From positions 1-24,974 of the forward strand of contig JAGBSL010000032.1 of NCBI GenBank assembly GCA_017631875.1: a stretch of 24,974 bases of DNA, read 5' to 3'. Shown here piece by piece: positions 6,929-16,167 of this stretch. The position numbers and the translations under genes are program-made. The notes beneath the pieces were generated by a model. That model did not search any database and had not been told where the DNA came from. It worked only from the letters and a program-made list of their open reading frames with translations. Numbering within the stretch: the first letter of the stretch is position 1; each line of letters opens with the position of its first letter. Source of the stretch: Bacteroidales bacterium (GTDB taxonomy: Bacteria; Bacteroidota; Bacteroidia; Bacteroidales; UBA932).

Positions 6929-8644
6929 ACGACGGAAGAAGAATGACTTCTGTTCACGCTTTTTCTCTATGTCTCTCTCTACAAATACTTTCTGCATGTT
7001 TTTCGGATCAAGACCTGTATAGAACATAACTGAAGACGTCGTCATAGGGGTCGGAGTAAAATCCTGAACCTGGTCCATGTAGAGACCCTTGAGCGCCGGA
7101 GTTCCTGCCAGACGTCTCATCTCACGCATGCCACAACCAGGATGGCCGGAGATGAAATACGGCACCAGCTCGCACTTTCTTCCGCTTGAGCGGACGATGC
7201 TGTCGAACTCCATCCTCAAACGCTCGAAAAGCTTGAACGACGGCTTAGCCATGAGCTTTAGGACTGCGTCATCCGTATGCTCCGGTGCGACCTTGAGGCG
7301 GCCGGAAGTATGCTCAAGGATAAGTTCCTTGAGATATGGATACGAAGTCTCATCCACAAAACCCTTTTCATCCAGGAAGAGGTCATAGCGGATACCGCTG
7401 CCGATGTACGCATGCCTGATGCCCTTGATACGCGCAATCTCCGCATAGAGGTCAAGCAGACGCTGGTGCGACCGGTCCATGTTCTTGCATGGAGACGGGA
7501 AAAGGCATGACTTGCGTCGGCATTTCGCGCACAGACTCTTGTCCTTACCCGCCATTCCATACATATTTGCCGTAGGTGCACCGACATCGGATATATTGCC
7601 GGCAAATCCCGGAAGATCCTTAAGCTGAGTTATCTCTTTCAGGATCGACTGCTCGCTTCTTGACTGAATAAACTTGCCTTGATGGGCTGCAATAGTGCAG
7701 AAGTTACATCCGCCGAAACATCCTCTATGGGTATTGATCGAGAACTTGATCATTTCGAAGGCAGGAATATGCTTTCCTTTATATCTAGGATGCGGCTGCT
7801 TCGTGAAAGGAAGATCCCAGAACGAATCCATCTCTTCCTGAGTCGCAGGCGACCATGTCGGATTTATCTGTACGTATCCATTACCAACTGGCTCTATCAG
7901 CACCGGAGGCGTAAGCATGTTTGCGTATGTTTCGATCACATGGAAGTTCTCTGCAAAGGCCTCCTTGTCCTTGCAGCAGCGCTCAAACGAATTCAGGATC
8001 ACGGCATCCTTGAGTTTCGAACGTCCGTCCATATAGAACGCCAGCTGAGGTATCCTCCTGATATCGTTAAGGTTACGTCCTGACTCTATCGCACGTGTAA
8101 ACTCTATCATTGTTCTCTCGCCCATGCCGTAGCAGAGCCAATCGGCACCGCTGTCCACAAGGATGGAAGGCTTGAGGCAATCCTGCCAGTAGTCGTAATG
8201 GGTGACACGCCTTAGCGACGCCTCAATGCCGCCGATCACCACAGGGATATCAGGATATATCTCCTTGAGTATCTTCGTGTATACTGTGACGGCATAGTCA
8301 GGTCTCTGTCCGGCCTTTCCTTCCGGAGTATATGCATCATCGCTGCGAAGACGTTTCGCGGCAGTATAATGGTTGACCATCGAGTCCATAGCACCGGCAT
8401 TCACGCCGAAATAAAGCCTTGGCGCGCCCAGTTTACGGAAATCACGAAGGTCGTCGCGCCAGTTCGGCTGAGGCACGACCGCCACGCGGTATCCGTGCTT
8501 CTGCAGCCATCTGGCAATCACTGCTGTACCGAAAGAAGGATGGTCTATAAACGCATCACCTGTAAAAAGGATTACGTCAATATAGTCCCATCCCAAAGTC
8601 TTGACCTCCTTGGCAGAGGTCGGTATCATATATGGCGTCGCCAT
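6920..8644 (-). CDS. YgiQ-family radical SAM protein
   Basis: A 574-residue protein of the YgiQ (UPF0313) radical SAM family; the reaction of this family is unknown. The [4Fe-4S]-binding motif is C309-x3-C313-x2-C316 within RGCFGGCNFC. An N-terminal region resembles cobalamin-binding-like folds of other radical SAM proteins (WLQKHGYRVAVVPQP near 46-60). A second cysteine-rich stretch lies near residues 375-390 (SLCAKCRRKSCLFPSPC), typical of this family. The C-terminal part (about 440-574) includes LKVAPEHTDDAVLKLM and VQDFTPTPMT. Its ATG overlaps the stop of the upstream gene as TGATG (8646-8642), so translation is likely coupled in the degP-rpoD-argS gene run. Confidence 0.93.
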   Translation of the reverse strand: MATPYMIPTSAKEVKTLGWDYIDVILFTGDAFIDHPSFGTAVIARWLQKHGYRVAVVPQPNWRDDLRDFRKLGAPRLYFGVNAGAMDSMVNHYTAAKRLRSDDAYTPEGKAGQRPDYAVTVYTKILKEIYPDIPVVIGGIEASLRRVTHYDYWQDCLKPSILVDSGADWLCYGMGERTMIEFTRAIESGRNLNDIRRIPQLAFYMDGRSKLKDAVILNSFERCCKDKEAFAENFHVIETYANMLTPPVLIEPVGNGYVQINPTWSPATQEEMDSFWDLPFTKQPHPRYKGKHIPAFEMIKFSINTHRGCFGGCNFCTIAAHQGKFIQSRSEQSILKEITQLKDLPGFAGNISDVGAPTANMYGMAGKDKSLCAKCRRKSCLFPSPCKNMDRSHQRLLDLYAEIARIKGIRHAYIGSGIRYDLFLDEKGFVDETSYPYLKELILEHTSGRLKVAPEHTDDAVLKLMAKPSFKLFERLRMEFDSIVRSSGRKCELVPYFISGHPGCGMREMRRLAGTPALKGLYMDQVQDFTPTPMTTSSVMFYTGLDPKNMQKVFVERDIEKKREQKSFFFRRGK

Positions 8645-9129
8645 CAGAACCTGTATTTTGCTGAAATTGTTGGTATGAATCCGAAAAGACCGTCAAGGTC
8701 ATATTTAAACTTATCGCTTGACAGGCATATACCTATGGAAGGACGCACCTCAGCAGAGACCATCAGAGGGAAATCGAAGTTATATTCGAGTCCGACCTGA
8801 CATACAGCACTGAATGAGAGCGCCTTAAGAGATCTGAATCCGCTTCCGAGCTGCGCACCCGGACCTACATAGAAATTCCACTCACCACCGAACCAGTCCG
8901 GCTGCATGAGGATCATGTTGTAAGTCGCCGCAAGCCTCATGCTTCCTGGCATAGGGCTTCCTACCTGATATCCAAGGTCCAACTGGAAGAAGTCGTCAGT
9001 ACCATATACCATATGCTGAAAAGTGACGGCCTCGTATGGGCCGACACTTATTCCTACTGCTCTTGGCTGTGCCTTGGCGGCAGTCATAGCCGCCAAGATC
9101 ACGGTCAGAGTTATGATAAGCTTCCTCAT
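8644..9129 (-). CDS. Small secreted beta-barrel-like protein of unknown function
   Basis: A 161-residue protein with a clear signal peptide: MRKLIITLTVILAAMTAAKA, with likely signal peptidase I cleavage before Q21. The mature part has alternating aromatic/glycine-rich strands (FFQLDLGYQVGS, WNFYVGPGAQLGSG, FSAVCQVGLEYNFDFPLMVSAEVRPSIGI) and ends in KYRF. A terminal phenylalanine preceded by alternating residues is typical of outer-membrane beta-barrels, so I infer an outer-membrane location. I do not recognise the family. The gene lies two bases after argS and overlaps ygiQ by one base, so it is read from the same transcript. Confidence 0.8.
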   Translation of the reverse strand: MRKLIITLTVILAAMTAAKAQPRAVGISVGPYEAVTFQHMVYGTDDFFQLDLGYQVGSPMPGSMRLAATYNMILMQPDWFGGEWNFYVGPGAQLGSGFRSLKALSFSAVCQVGLEYNFDFPLMVSAEVRPSIGICLSSDKFKYDLDGLFGFIPTISAKYRF

Positions 9130-9131
9130 GA

Positions 9132-10922
9132 TTACATTCTCTCAGGAAGATTGATTCCAAGGATAGACATTGCCTTGCAGAGTACCTTTGCAATAGTCTC
9201 CACAAGCACGAGTCTGGTCTGGAGAAGCTCCTGATTCTCCTCTCTGAGGATTGGAGTATCGTGATAATACTGGTTGAACTCCTTCGCAAGCTCGTATGCG
9301 TAGTTTGCTACGAGTGCCGGCGAATGAGCTGCTCCCGCCTCTGCAACCTTTGCAGGGAAAGTATTGAGGATCTTGATGATACGAACCTCCTTAGGTGAGA
9401 GTTCAATACCTGCATTAAGCACGTCTGCTGTATGGGCAACTCCCCTCTCGTCTGCCTTTCTGAGGATAGACTTGATACGGGCGTGAGTGTACTGGATGAA
9501 CGGACCAGTGTTTCCGTTGAAGTCGATAGACTCCTTAGGATCAAAGAGCATTGTCTTGCGTGGGTCCACCTTGAGGATAAAGTACTTGAGCGCACCGAGG
9601 CTGATCATCTTGAAGAGCTCATCCTGCTCCTCCTCGGAGAAATCATTGATCTTTCCGAGCTCGAGAGATGTCTCCTTTGCAGTGTTGTACATGCCTGCAA
9701 TCAGGTCATCAGCGTCAACGACTGTTCCCTCACGTGACTTCATCTTACCCTCAGGAAGCTCCACCATACCGTATGAGAGGTGGTAGATGCTATCGGCCCA
9801 GTCAAATCCGAGCTTGCCGAGGATGAGCTTGAGCACCTGGAAGTGGTAGTTCTGCTCGTTTCCTACAACATATATATGCTCGTCAAGGCTGTACTCTGCG
9901 AAACGCTGCTCAGCAGTTCCGAGGTCCTGGGTCATGTATACTGAAGTTCCGTCTCCACGGAGAAGGAGCTTTCTGTCAAGTCCGTCTGCAGTAAGGTCGC
10001 ACCATACCGAGCCGTCCTCCTGAGTCTCGAAGATACCCGCCTCAAGACCCTTCTGCACGAGAGCCTTACCGAAGAGGTAAGTCTGTGACTCATAGTATGT
10101 TCTATCAAAGCTGATACCGAGGTCTGCGTATGTCTTGTCGAAGCCCTCATATACCCAGCCGTTCATGGTCTTCCAGAGCTCAACGACCTCTGCATCACCG
10201 TTCTCCCACTTGAAGAGCATCTCCTGAGCTGCCTTGAGAGAAGGTGCATTCTTTTCAGCTTCCTCCTTGCTCATGCCGCCTGCAACGAGCTCGTCAACCT
10301 CCTTCTTGTAAAGGTTGTTGAATGCTACATAATAGTCACCAACGAGGTGGTCACCCTTCTTTCCGCTTGATGCTGGAGTCTCACCGTTACCGAGGACCTT
10401 CCATGCGTACATCGACTTGCAGATGTGGATACCACGGTCGTTCACAAGGTTTACCTTCATCACGTTGTGGCCGCATACCTCAAGGAGCTTAGCCACCGAC
10501 CAACCGAGGAGGTTGTTTCTGATGTGTCCGAGGTGGAGAGGCTTGTTTGTATTAGGCGAAGAGTACTCCACCATGATGGTTCTGCCTGTCGGAGCAAGCT
10601 GGCCGTAATCCTCTGCAGTTGCGATCTGCGCGAACAGACCGTTCCAGTATGCATTGGAGAACGAAAGGTTAAGGAAACCCTTCACTGTGTTGTATGCTGC
10701 AACCTCGGCTGTATTCTCCTTGAGCCACTCTCCGATTGCGTTTCCTGTATTCTCAGGCGTTGTCTTCGAAATTTTGAGAAGAGGGAAAACCACAAGAGTA
10801 TAATCTCCCTCAAACTCCTTGCGTGTCACATTTACCTGAAGCTGACTTTCTCCCACCTCTATTCCGTACAGCTCCTTTATCGCCTCAACTGCCTTACCTA
10901 TAATAAAATTTTCAGGGGTCAT
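9132..10922 (-). CDS. argS: Arginyl-tRNA synthetase
   Basis: Class I aminoacyl-tRNA synthetase that charges tRNA-Arg with arginine. From the ATG at 10922 the protein has 596 residues, the usual size. It has an N-terminal additional domain (about 1-110, with GDYTLVVFPLLKISKTTPE), the catalytic core with HLGH at 130-133 (SSPNTNKPLHLGHIRNN), the KMSKS-equivalent KMKSREG at 393-399, and a DALR anticodon-binding domain (about 470-596, with HSPALVANYAYELAKEFNQYYH). An upstream in-frame ATG at 11012 would add 30 residues translated from the inverted-repeat element, so I rejected it. The gene follows rpoD on the same strand, separated by that element. Confidence 0.96.
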   Translation of the reverse strand: MTPENFIIGKAVEAIKELYGIEVGESQLQVNVTRKEFEGDYTLVVFPLLKISKTTPENTGNAIGEWLKENTAEVAAYNTVKGFLNLSFSNAYWNGLFAQIATAEDYGQLAPTGRTIMVEYSSPNTNKPLHLGHIRNNLLGWSVAKLLEVCGHNVMKVNLVNDRGIHICKSMYAWKVLGNGETPASSGKKGDHLVGDYYVAFNNLYKKEVDELVAGGMSKEEAEKNAPSLKAAQEMLFKWENGDAEVVELWKTMNGWVYEGFDKTYADLGISFDRTYYESQTYLFGKALVQKGLEAGIFETQEDGSVWCDLTADGLDRKLLLRGDGTSVYMTQDLGTAEQRFAEYSLDEHIYVVGNEQNYHFQVLKLILGKLGFDWADSIYHLSYGMVELPEGKMKSREGTVVDADDLIAGMYNTAKETSLELGKINDFSEEEQDELFKMISLGALKYFILKVDPRKTMLFDPKESIDFNGNTGPFIQYTHARIKSILRKADERGVAHTADVLNAGIELSPKEVRIIKILNTFPAKVAEAGAAHSPALVANYAYELAKEFNQYYHDTPILREENQELLQTRLVLVETIAKVLCKAMSILGINLPERM

Positions 10923-10937
10923 AGTTATTCTGTTTAT

Positions 10938-11028
10938 CACCAAAGGTGGTTGAATGAAAAACATTGGCTCCCGAAAAGGGAGGGGACCCACATAGTGGGG
11001 AGGATTTTTCATTCAACCACCTTTGGTG
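10938..11028. repeat. Large inverted-repeat element between rpoD and argS
   Basis: A perfect 24-bp inverted repeat (10938-10961 and 11005-11028) encloses 43 bases holding two smaller hairpins: CTCCC/GGGAG (10968-10972 with 10978-10982) and CCCAC/GTGGG (10987-10991 with 10995-10999). It fills most of the 113-base gap between the rpoD stop and the argS start. It may terminate or attenuate the rpoD transcript or control argS. The inner TCCCCTCCC (- strand) resembles the core of repeat family 1. Confidence 0.85.
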
Positions 11029-11035
11029 TATGTAA

Positions 11036-11896
11036 TTATCCTAAATAGCTTTTCAAAAGTTTGCTTCTTGATGTTGTCTTGAGCTTACGGATCGCCTTCT
11101 CCTTGATCTGGCGCACACGCTCACGAGTAAGTCCGAATCTCTCACCGATCTCCTCGAGGGTCATCTCCTGGCATCCGATGCCGAAGAACGACTTGATGAT
11201 CTCCTTCTCACGCTGTGCGAGAGTCGAAAGTGCTCTCTCGATCTCCTTGTTGAGCGACTCGTTCACCAGACCGCGGTCTGCGCTCGGCGAGTCATTGTTC
11301 ACGAGAACGTCGAGAAGGCTGTTGTCCTCACCCTCCACGAATGGAGCGTCAACGGATACATGGCGGCCAGAAACCCTGAGGGTATCAGCGATCTTGTCCT
11401 TAGGAACATCGATCATCTCAGAAAGCTCCTCGCTAGAAGGCATACGCTCATGCTCCTGCTCGAACTTCTGGAGAGCCTTGTTGATCTTGTTGAGAGAACC
11501 TACCTGGTTAAGAGGCAGACGAACGATTCTTGACTGCTCTGCAAGAGCCTGCAGAATCGACTGACGGATCCACCACACTGCGTACGAGATGAACTTGAAT
11601 CCCCTTGTCTCATCGAACTTCTCCGCTGCCTTGATAAGACCGAGGTTACCCTCATTGATAAGGTCAGGAAGGCTGAGACCCTGGTTCTGATACTGCTTTG
11701 CCACAGATACCACGAAACGAAGGTTGGCTCTTGTGAGCTTCTCCAGCGCCTGCTGGTCACCCTTACGGATCCTCTGGGCAAGTTCAACTTCCTCTTCCAC
11801 TGTGATAAGTTCCTCACGTCCGATCTCCTGGAGGTACTTGTCAAGTGACGCGCTCTCACGGTTTGTAATCGATTTTGTAATCTTAAGCTGTCTCAT
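11036..11896 (-). CDS. rpoD: Primary sigma-70 factor, Bacteroidota type
   Basis: A 286-residue group 1-like sigma factor directing RNA polymerase to housekeeping promoters. Region 1.2 starts near [17 protein letters not shown]. Region 2 includes [42 protein letters not shown] and [15 protein letters not shown], which opens and binds the -10-like element. Region 3 follows. Region 4 is at about 225-280 with [26 protein letters not shown]. The protein lacks the long region 1.1 and non-conserved insert of proteobacterial RpoD, as known for Bacteroidota, and this agrees with the TTG / TAnnTTTG promoters in the window. The gap to the degP stop is only 27 bases, so it may be co-transcribed with degP as well as having its own promoter, which I could not place. 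Confidence 0.95.
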   Translation of the reverse strand: MRQLKITKSITNRESASLDKYLQEIGREELITVEEEVELAQRIRKGDQQALEKLTRANLRFVVSVAKQYQNQGLSLPDLINEGNLGLIKAAEKFDETRGFKFISYAVWWIRQSILQALAEQSRIVRLPLNQVGSLNKINKALQKFEQEHERMPSSEELSEMIDVPKDKIADTLRVSGRHVSVDAPFVEGEDNSLLDVLVNNDSPSADRGLVNESLNKEIERALSTLAQREKEIIKSFFGIGCQEMTLEEIGERFGLTRERVRQIKEKAIRKLKTTSRSKLLKSYLG

Positions 11897-11923
11897 TCTA
11901 TATTATTAAGTTAATTCCTTCTT

Positions 11924-13345
11924 CTATAAACCGAAGCCGAAATAACCTGATCTTCCCGAAGGAGTGACTCCTTCCACAAACACTGATCTCTTCGACTTCT
12001 TTACAATGTCAATGACATCCTGAGGTGTCTTGACCGGCAGGTCGTTCACATAAAGGATGACGAATCCTTCTGTTGCTCCGGCTTCCTTAAGCTTACCCTG
12101 ACCAAGCTCTACAATCTCCACTCCACTCTTGAGTCCGAGACCTGCAAGCTTCTCTGCCGGCGCTTCCTTTATATATGATCCGTAAAAAGATACGGAGCCA
12201 TCATCGGACTGCGCTCCATTCTCCTGTGCTGAGTCCATGAAGACAACCTTGAAAATCATTTCCTTACCGTCTCTGAGCACTTTCACCTCCGCAATGTCAT
12301 CCGGAGAGTATCGGCTTACAGTTTCCTGAACAGAAGCAAAGTTTGTAATCTTCACAGAATCAATGGATAAGAGTATATCCCCGGCCTTGATACCGGCCTT
12401 ATCTGCGGCACCGCCTTTAGAAACCTCAACAATATATACGCCGTTTCTTGACGAAAGTTTCAAATCCTCAGCTATTTTATCGCTGATTTCCTGCATTGTT
12501 ATGCCAAGAACTGCCCTTTTGACACTTCCGAAATCAATAAGGTCACCGACTATCTTCTTCACCATATTGGAAGGCACGGCAAAAGAATAGCCTGCATACG
12601 AGCCGGTCTGAGAGATGATTGCAGTATTGATTCCCACAAGATTTCCTTTCTTGTCCACAAGAGCGCCACCGCTGTTGCCAGGATTTACGGCTGCATCGGT
12701 CTGGATGAACGACTCGATTCTAAACTCGCCAGAGGTGTTTGGCATTGAGCGACCCTTCGCGCTGACGATACCGGCTGTAATGGTTGAACGGAGATTGTAA
12801 GGAGAACCGATTGCAATTACCCACTCGCCAAGACGAAGCTTGTCTGAGTCGCCGAATGGAATGATTGGAAGACCGCTGGCTTCTATCTTAAGAAGAGCCA
12901 CATCTGTTGCTGGATCCGAACCTACCAAAACAGCGTCGTATGTCTGATTGGTATTGAGTGTGACCTGAATTTTATCTGCGCCTTCAATAACATGGTTGTT
13001 TGTCACGATGTATCCGTCCTCGCGGATTATGACTCCCGAACCGCTGCCGACCTTCTCACGCTGCTGAGGAGTGCCGTAACCGAAGAAATAATCAAAGAGA
13101 GACTGAGGCTGAGTCGCCGTTGCGGTTGAAATGACCTTTACATATACAACGGCGTCAACCGCTGTCTCTGCTGCATAGGTGAAGTCCGGCCAATTGTCAT
13201 GTGACAAGTTGACAGTGCGGAACTGCATACCCTCAGCTGCAGTCTCCTCCTGCTGGGGAGTTTCATGAACGCCTTTAACGACAGCAAAAGCTGTCAGCCC
13301 TCCTGCCAGAGCGGAGAGCAAAACAATCAAAATTCCTTTTTTCAT
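11924..13345 (-). CDS. degP: DegP/HtrA-type periplasmic serine protease with two PDZ domains
   Basis: Envelope protease/chaperone that degrades misfolded proteins. From the ATG at 13345 it has 473 residues, opening with a signal or anchor segment (MKKGILIVLLSALAGGLTAFAVV). The trypsin-like domain has the triad H118 (NNHVIEG), D148 (ATDVALLKI) and S225 (NPGNSGGAL). PDZ1 covers about 270-365 (VLGITMQEISDKI, then GGAADKAGIKAGDILLSID) and PDZ2 about 375-473 (GLGLKSGVEIVELGQGKLKEAG). An upstream in-frame ATG at 13420 would add 25 residues that do not look like a signal peptide, so the inner start is preferred. It is divergent from dnaN across 119 bases and heads the - strand gene run. DegP, Do and MucD-like names are all possible; symbol by family. 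Confidence 0.93.
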   Translation of the reverse strand: MKKGILIVLLSALAGGLTAFAVVKGVHETPQQEETAAEGMQFRTVNLSHDNWPDFTYAAETAVDAVVYVKVISTATATQPQSLFDYFFGYGTPQQREKVGSGSGVIIREDGYIVTNNHVIEGADKIQVTLNTNQTYDAVLVGSDPATDVALLKIEASGLPIIPFGDSDKLRLGEWVIAIGSPYNLRSTITAGIVSAKGRSMPNTSGEFRIESFIQTDAAVNPGNSGGALVDKKGNLVGINTAIISQTGSYAGYSFAVPSNMVKKIVGDLIDFGSVKRAVLGITMQEISDKIAEDLKLSSRNGVYIVEVSKGGAADKAGIKAGDILLSIDSVKITNFASVQETVSRYSPDDIAEVKVLRDGKEMIFKVVFMDSAQENGAQSDDGSVSFYGSYIKEAPAEKLAGLGLKSGVEIVELGQGKLKEAGATEGFVILYVNDLPVKTPQDVIDIVKKSKRSVFVEGVTPSGRSGYFGFGL

Positions 13346-13464
13346 ATATACAACAAAATTATTACTCAAAATCAGGGACGAAAAATCAAATAATATGCCA
13401 CAAGGTAAGAAAAATTTCACTATATTCGCATGAATTATGCGACAATAATTAAATACGATATATT

Positions 13465-14586
13465 ATGAAACTTATCATTTCAAGCTCAGAACTGCTTAAA
13501 GGCGTAATGGCCGTTGCGAAGGCCATCCCTGCAAAGTCACCGCTTCAGATTCTTGAGAACTTCCTGTTTGACCTTCAGGGCAACGTTCTCACGATTACAG
13601 CATCGGACTCGGAGCTTACCCTAAGGACAAAGATCGAAGTGGAAGCGACATCGGAAGAAGGAAAGATCGCAGTACCTGCAAAGCACATGATGGACCTCCT
13701 CAAGGAGCTTCCTGATCAGCCGCTCACAATCAGCACATCAAGCGACAGCTCATTTGTCTGCAGCTGGGCTTCCGGAGAATCGACTCTCCCATATTTCCCT
13801 GCAGAGGACTACCCTGAGATCACAGGCACTGATGATACAGCAGTAACTCTCCAGTTCCCTGCACAGAGCCTCGTAGAGGGTATTGCAAGTACAATCTACG
13901 CAACTGCTGACGACGAGATCCGTCCTGCAATGAACGGTATTTACTTCGACATCGACCTTAATTCGACAACTCTCGTAGCTTCAGACGCACACAAGCTCAT
14001 ATGCTACACGACAGCAGACGTACAGGCATCAGAAAAGGCCTCATTCATCCTCCACAAGAAGCCGGCTGCCATCCTTAAGGCAATCATCGGCAAGGATGTA
14101 GAGACTGTAGAAGTAGCATTTGACTCGAAGAACGCAGTATTCACATTCGGTCAGACAGTGGTAATCTGCCGTCTCGTTGTGGGCAAGTATCCTAAATACC
14201 GCGACGTTATCCCGCAGAACAATTCGAACGTTCTCCAGATTGACAGGGTTCAGCTCCTGAACACAGTCCGCCGTGTATCGGTATGTTCTAACAAGGCATC
14301 CAACCACATCAAGCTCGAGCTCCAGGGCGGCCAGCTCACAATCTCGGCACAGGACCTCGGATTCTCTATCGCAGCACACGAGACCATCGCATGTCAGTAT
14401 GACGGTGCTCCGCTCGCCATCGGCTTCAAGTCTCCTTACCTGATCGAGATCCTCTCGAATATCAGCTGCGGAGAGCTCGTGATGAAGTTCCTCGACAGCA
14501 AGAGAGCTGCCCTTATCCTTCCTGCAGAGAATGAGGAGGAGTACGGTAAGATCTGCGGTATTCTTATGCCTATCATGATCTCGTAA
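13465..14586 (+). CDS. dnaN: DNA polymerase III beta subunit (sliding clamp)
   Basis: A 373-residue processivity clamp that encircles DNA and tethers polymerase III and other partners. The N-terminus (MKLIISSSELLKGVMAVAKAIPAKSPLQILENFLF) and the three-fold repeat of clamp domains (about 1-120, 125-245 and 246-373) are typical. The protein ends in the conserved IL(M)PI-M pattern, as ILMPIMIS. The length matches the family. The gene is divergent from degP and followed by a DnaQ-type exonuclease after a repeat-filled 81-base gap. This links it functionally with replication fidelity, but the gap contains hairpins, so co-transcription is uncertain. dnaA is not in the window, so this is not the classic origin arrangement. 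Confidence 0.97.
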   Translation: MKLIISSSELLKGVMAVAKAIPAKSPLQILENFLFDLQGNVLTITASDSELTLRTKIEVEATSEEGKIAVPAKHMMDLLKELPDQPLTISTSSDSSFVCSWASGESTLPYFPAEDYPEITGTDDTAVTLQFPAQSLVEGIASTIYATADDEIRPAMNGIYFDIDLNSTTLVASDAHKLICYTTADVQASEKASFILHKKPAAILKAIIGKDVETVEVAFDSKNAVFTFGQTVVICRLVVGKYPKYRDVIPQNNSNVLQIDRVQLLNTVRRVSVCSNKASNHIKLELQGGQLTISAQDLGFSIAAHETIACQYDGAPLAIGFKSPYLIEILSNISCGELVMKFLDSKRAALILPAENEEEYGKICGILMPIMIS

Positions 14587-14618
14587 TATGTAAACCTGAC
14601 GGTTTACTGAATTTTCCA

Positions 14619-14665
14619 TACCACCCCTAAATCCCCTCCCCTGGAGGGGACTTACTTTGTTAATA
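14619..14665 (+). repeat. Intergenic hairpin repeat, family 1, copy 2
   Basis: It matches the element at 2371-2420 over CCCTAAATCCC, a G/C stem and GGGACTTAC, then a TTAAT end. The stem here is CCCCTCC / GGAGGGG. It lies between dnaN and the exonuclease, ending two bases before the exonuclease ATG, so it forms the leader just before that start. A weaker hairpin, TAAACC/GGTTTA (14591-14606), precedes it. Confidence 0.75.
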
Positions 14666-14667
14666 AA

Positions 14668-15594
14668 ATGAAACTGAATTTGGAGAGACCGCTGGTCTTT
14701 TTTGATATTGAGAGTACGGGACTGAATATTGCTTCGGACTCGATCATCGAGCTTTGTTTCGTCAAGGTCATGCCTGACGGAGAGGAAAGAGTCAAGACAT
14801 GGAGGGTAATGCCTTGGGACTACGAAAGACAGTGCCAGAGGGAGATCAACCCTTCAGCTCAGGCAGTACACGGCATTTCCGCTGAGGACCTTAAGGACTG
14901 CCCGACATTCTACCAGATTACAGAGGAAGTAGTTGAGTGGCTTGAAGGATGTGACCTTGCAGGATTCAACTCTGCGAAGTTCGATCTTCCGATGCTTGCG
15001 GAAGAGTTTGAGCGTGTATGCAGATACACTGACAAGCAGCCGGCCATCGACCTGCACGCCATGAAGATGGTGGATGTACAGAACATCTTCCACATGATGG
15101 AGCCACGTACGCTTAAGGCAGCCTATATGTTCTACTGTGGCCTTGACCTAGAGAACGCACATGCTGCGGAAGCTGATACGCTTGCGACATATGAAGTCCT
15201 CAAAGGACAGCTTGACAGATATGCCGGGGACCCACGCATCGAGAATAATGTAGACAAACTTGCTAAATTCTCGACAAAGCAGAGGACTGTTGACTATGCA
15301 GGGCGACTCATACTTAACGACAAGGACGAGCCAGTGATCAGTTTTGGAAAACACAAAGGCAAGACTGCGCGTGAGGTTTATATGAGCGAACCATCATATT
15401 TCGCATGGATAGAGAACGGAGACTTTACCCTTGACACAAAGCGCCAGTTCGCACGTCTGAAAGCACAGTTCGACGAAGAAAAGAAGACAGCAAAGACTCA
15501 GGGAACCGGCAAAACGACATTTGCTCCAAGGACGAAAGGGTACACTCCATTCGAAGGGCTCGGCGACCTTTTCTCGCAGAACGAAGACCAGTAA
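14668..15594 (+). CDS. DnaQ-type 3'-5' exonuclease with a C-terminal DUF3820-like region
   Basis: A 308-residue DEDD-superfamily exonuclease resembling the DNA polymerase III epsilon proofreading subunit. Exo I is D13-x-E15 in VFFDIESTGLN, and Exo II is near AGFNSAKFDLPML, with the conserved aspartate. Exo III is near NAHAAEADTLATYEVL, with H then D five residues later (DEDDh pattern). After the exonuclease domain (about 1-180), a second part (about 210-260) contains VISFGKHKGKTAREVYMSEPSYFAWI, like the DUF3820 or putative quorum-sensing-regulated virulence factor motif attached to some exonucleases. The neighbour dnaN supports a replication or repair role, but whether this is the true epsilon subunit is not shown. 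The next gene begins three bases after its stop. Confidence 0.9.
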   Translation: MKLNLERPLVFFDIESTGLNIASDSIIELCFVKVMPDGEERVKTWRVMPWDYERQCQREINPSAQAVHGISAEDLKDCPTFYQITEEVVEWLEGCDLAGFNSAKFDLPMLAEEFERVCRYTDKQPAIDLHAMKMVDVQNIFHMMEPRTLKAAYMFYCGLDLENAHAAEADTLATYEVLKGQLDRYAGDPRIENNVDKLAKFSTKQRTVDYAGRLILNDKDEPVISFGKHKGKTAREVYMSEPSYFAWIENGDFTLDTKRQFARLKAQFDEEKKTAKTQGTGKTTFAPRTKGYTPFEGLGDLFSQNEDQ

Positions 15595-15597
15595 GCC

Positions 15598-16167
15598 ATG
15601 AACATTATCGTCAAACCACACGGCGAGGGCCTTAGCTACTGCCGCCCGGACACAAGCTGGGAGAGGGAGAACAGGGACCTGTACACTCCCGAGCGCATAG
15701 AGAGATGGGACTGGGCTCCGATCGTGTTCATCCGCATCAGCAAGGCAGGCAAATGCGTCGGCAGGAAGTTCGCTTCAAGATACTACGACGCCTTCGGATT
15801 CGGCGCACTGCTTTATGTCGGATCGGTAGAAGGTGCAACGCCGGACGCTGCAGCGGCATCATGTGCTGACCACACTTCCGTACTGCCGTTCCCGCTTTAC
15901 AACATAGCAGTACTCGAAGGACCGGACAACATGTTCAAGGTATTCAGGAACGATGAAGAGATATACAGCAGAGACTGCAGCGAAGTGCATGCAGTCATAG
16001 AAGAAGCCATCTGCAGCTCATCAGAGTTCGTTTCGCTAAGGACAGGAGATATAGTTGCAGTGGAGCTGGCTCCAAAAACGACGCTGACATCAAGGGCCGA
16101 GGGCGAGATGCAGTTCAAGGCTACATTCTGTGAAAACGAAGCATTTGGCTTTAAGATCTTATTTTAA
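15598..16167 (+). CDS. Hypothetical protein, possibly a diverged fumarylacetoacetate hydrolase-like fold
   Basis: A 189-residue soluble protein without a signal peptide, starting three bases after the exonuclease stop and so probably in the same operon. I do not recognise it with confidence. Visible landmarks are RWDWAPIVFIRISKAGKCVGRKFASRYYDAFGFGALLYVGS, PLYNIAVLEGPDN and FVSLRTGDIVAVELA. The last resembles the (L/F)xPGDxIxTG strand late in the fumarylacetoacetate hydrolase family, and the spacing of an acidic helix before it (VHAVIEEAICSSSEFVSL) is similar. The acidic metal ligands of that family are not evident, so any fold assignment is tentative and enzyme activity is not implied. Confidence 0.7.
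   Translation: MNIIVKPHGEGLSYCRPDTSWERENRDLYTPERIERWDWAPIVFIRISKAGKCVGRKFASRYYDAFGFGALLYVGSVEGATPDAAAASCADHTSVLPFPLYNIAVLEGPDNMFKVFRNDEEIYSRDCSEVHAVIEEAICSSSEFVSLRTGDIVAVELAPKTTLTSRAEGEMQFKATFCENEAFGFKILF

Noticed and set aside
10923..11012. 30-residue N-terminal extension of argS
   Set aside because: The extension is encoded by the inverted-repeat element and is not part of the family.
13421..13441. dnaN promoter or operator (TATATTCG and the CGCAT/ATGCG palindrome)
   Set aside because: The -7 box has a mismatch at a key position, and no TTG lies at the proper distance; the 5-bp palindrome alone is weak evidence.
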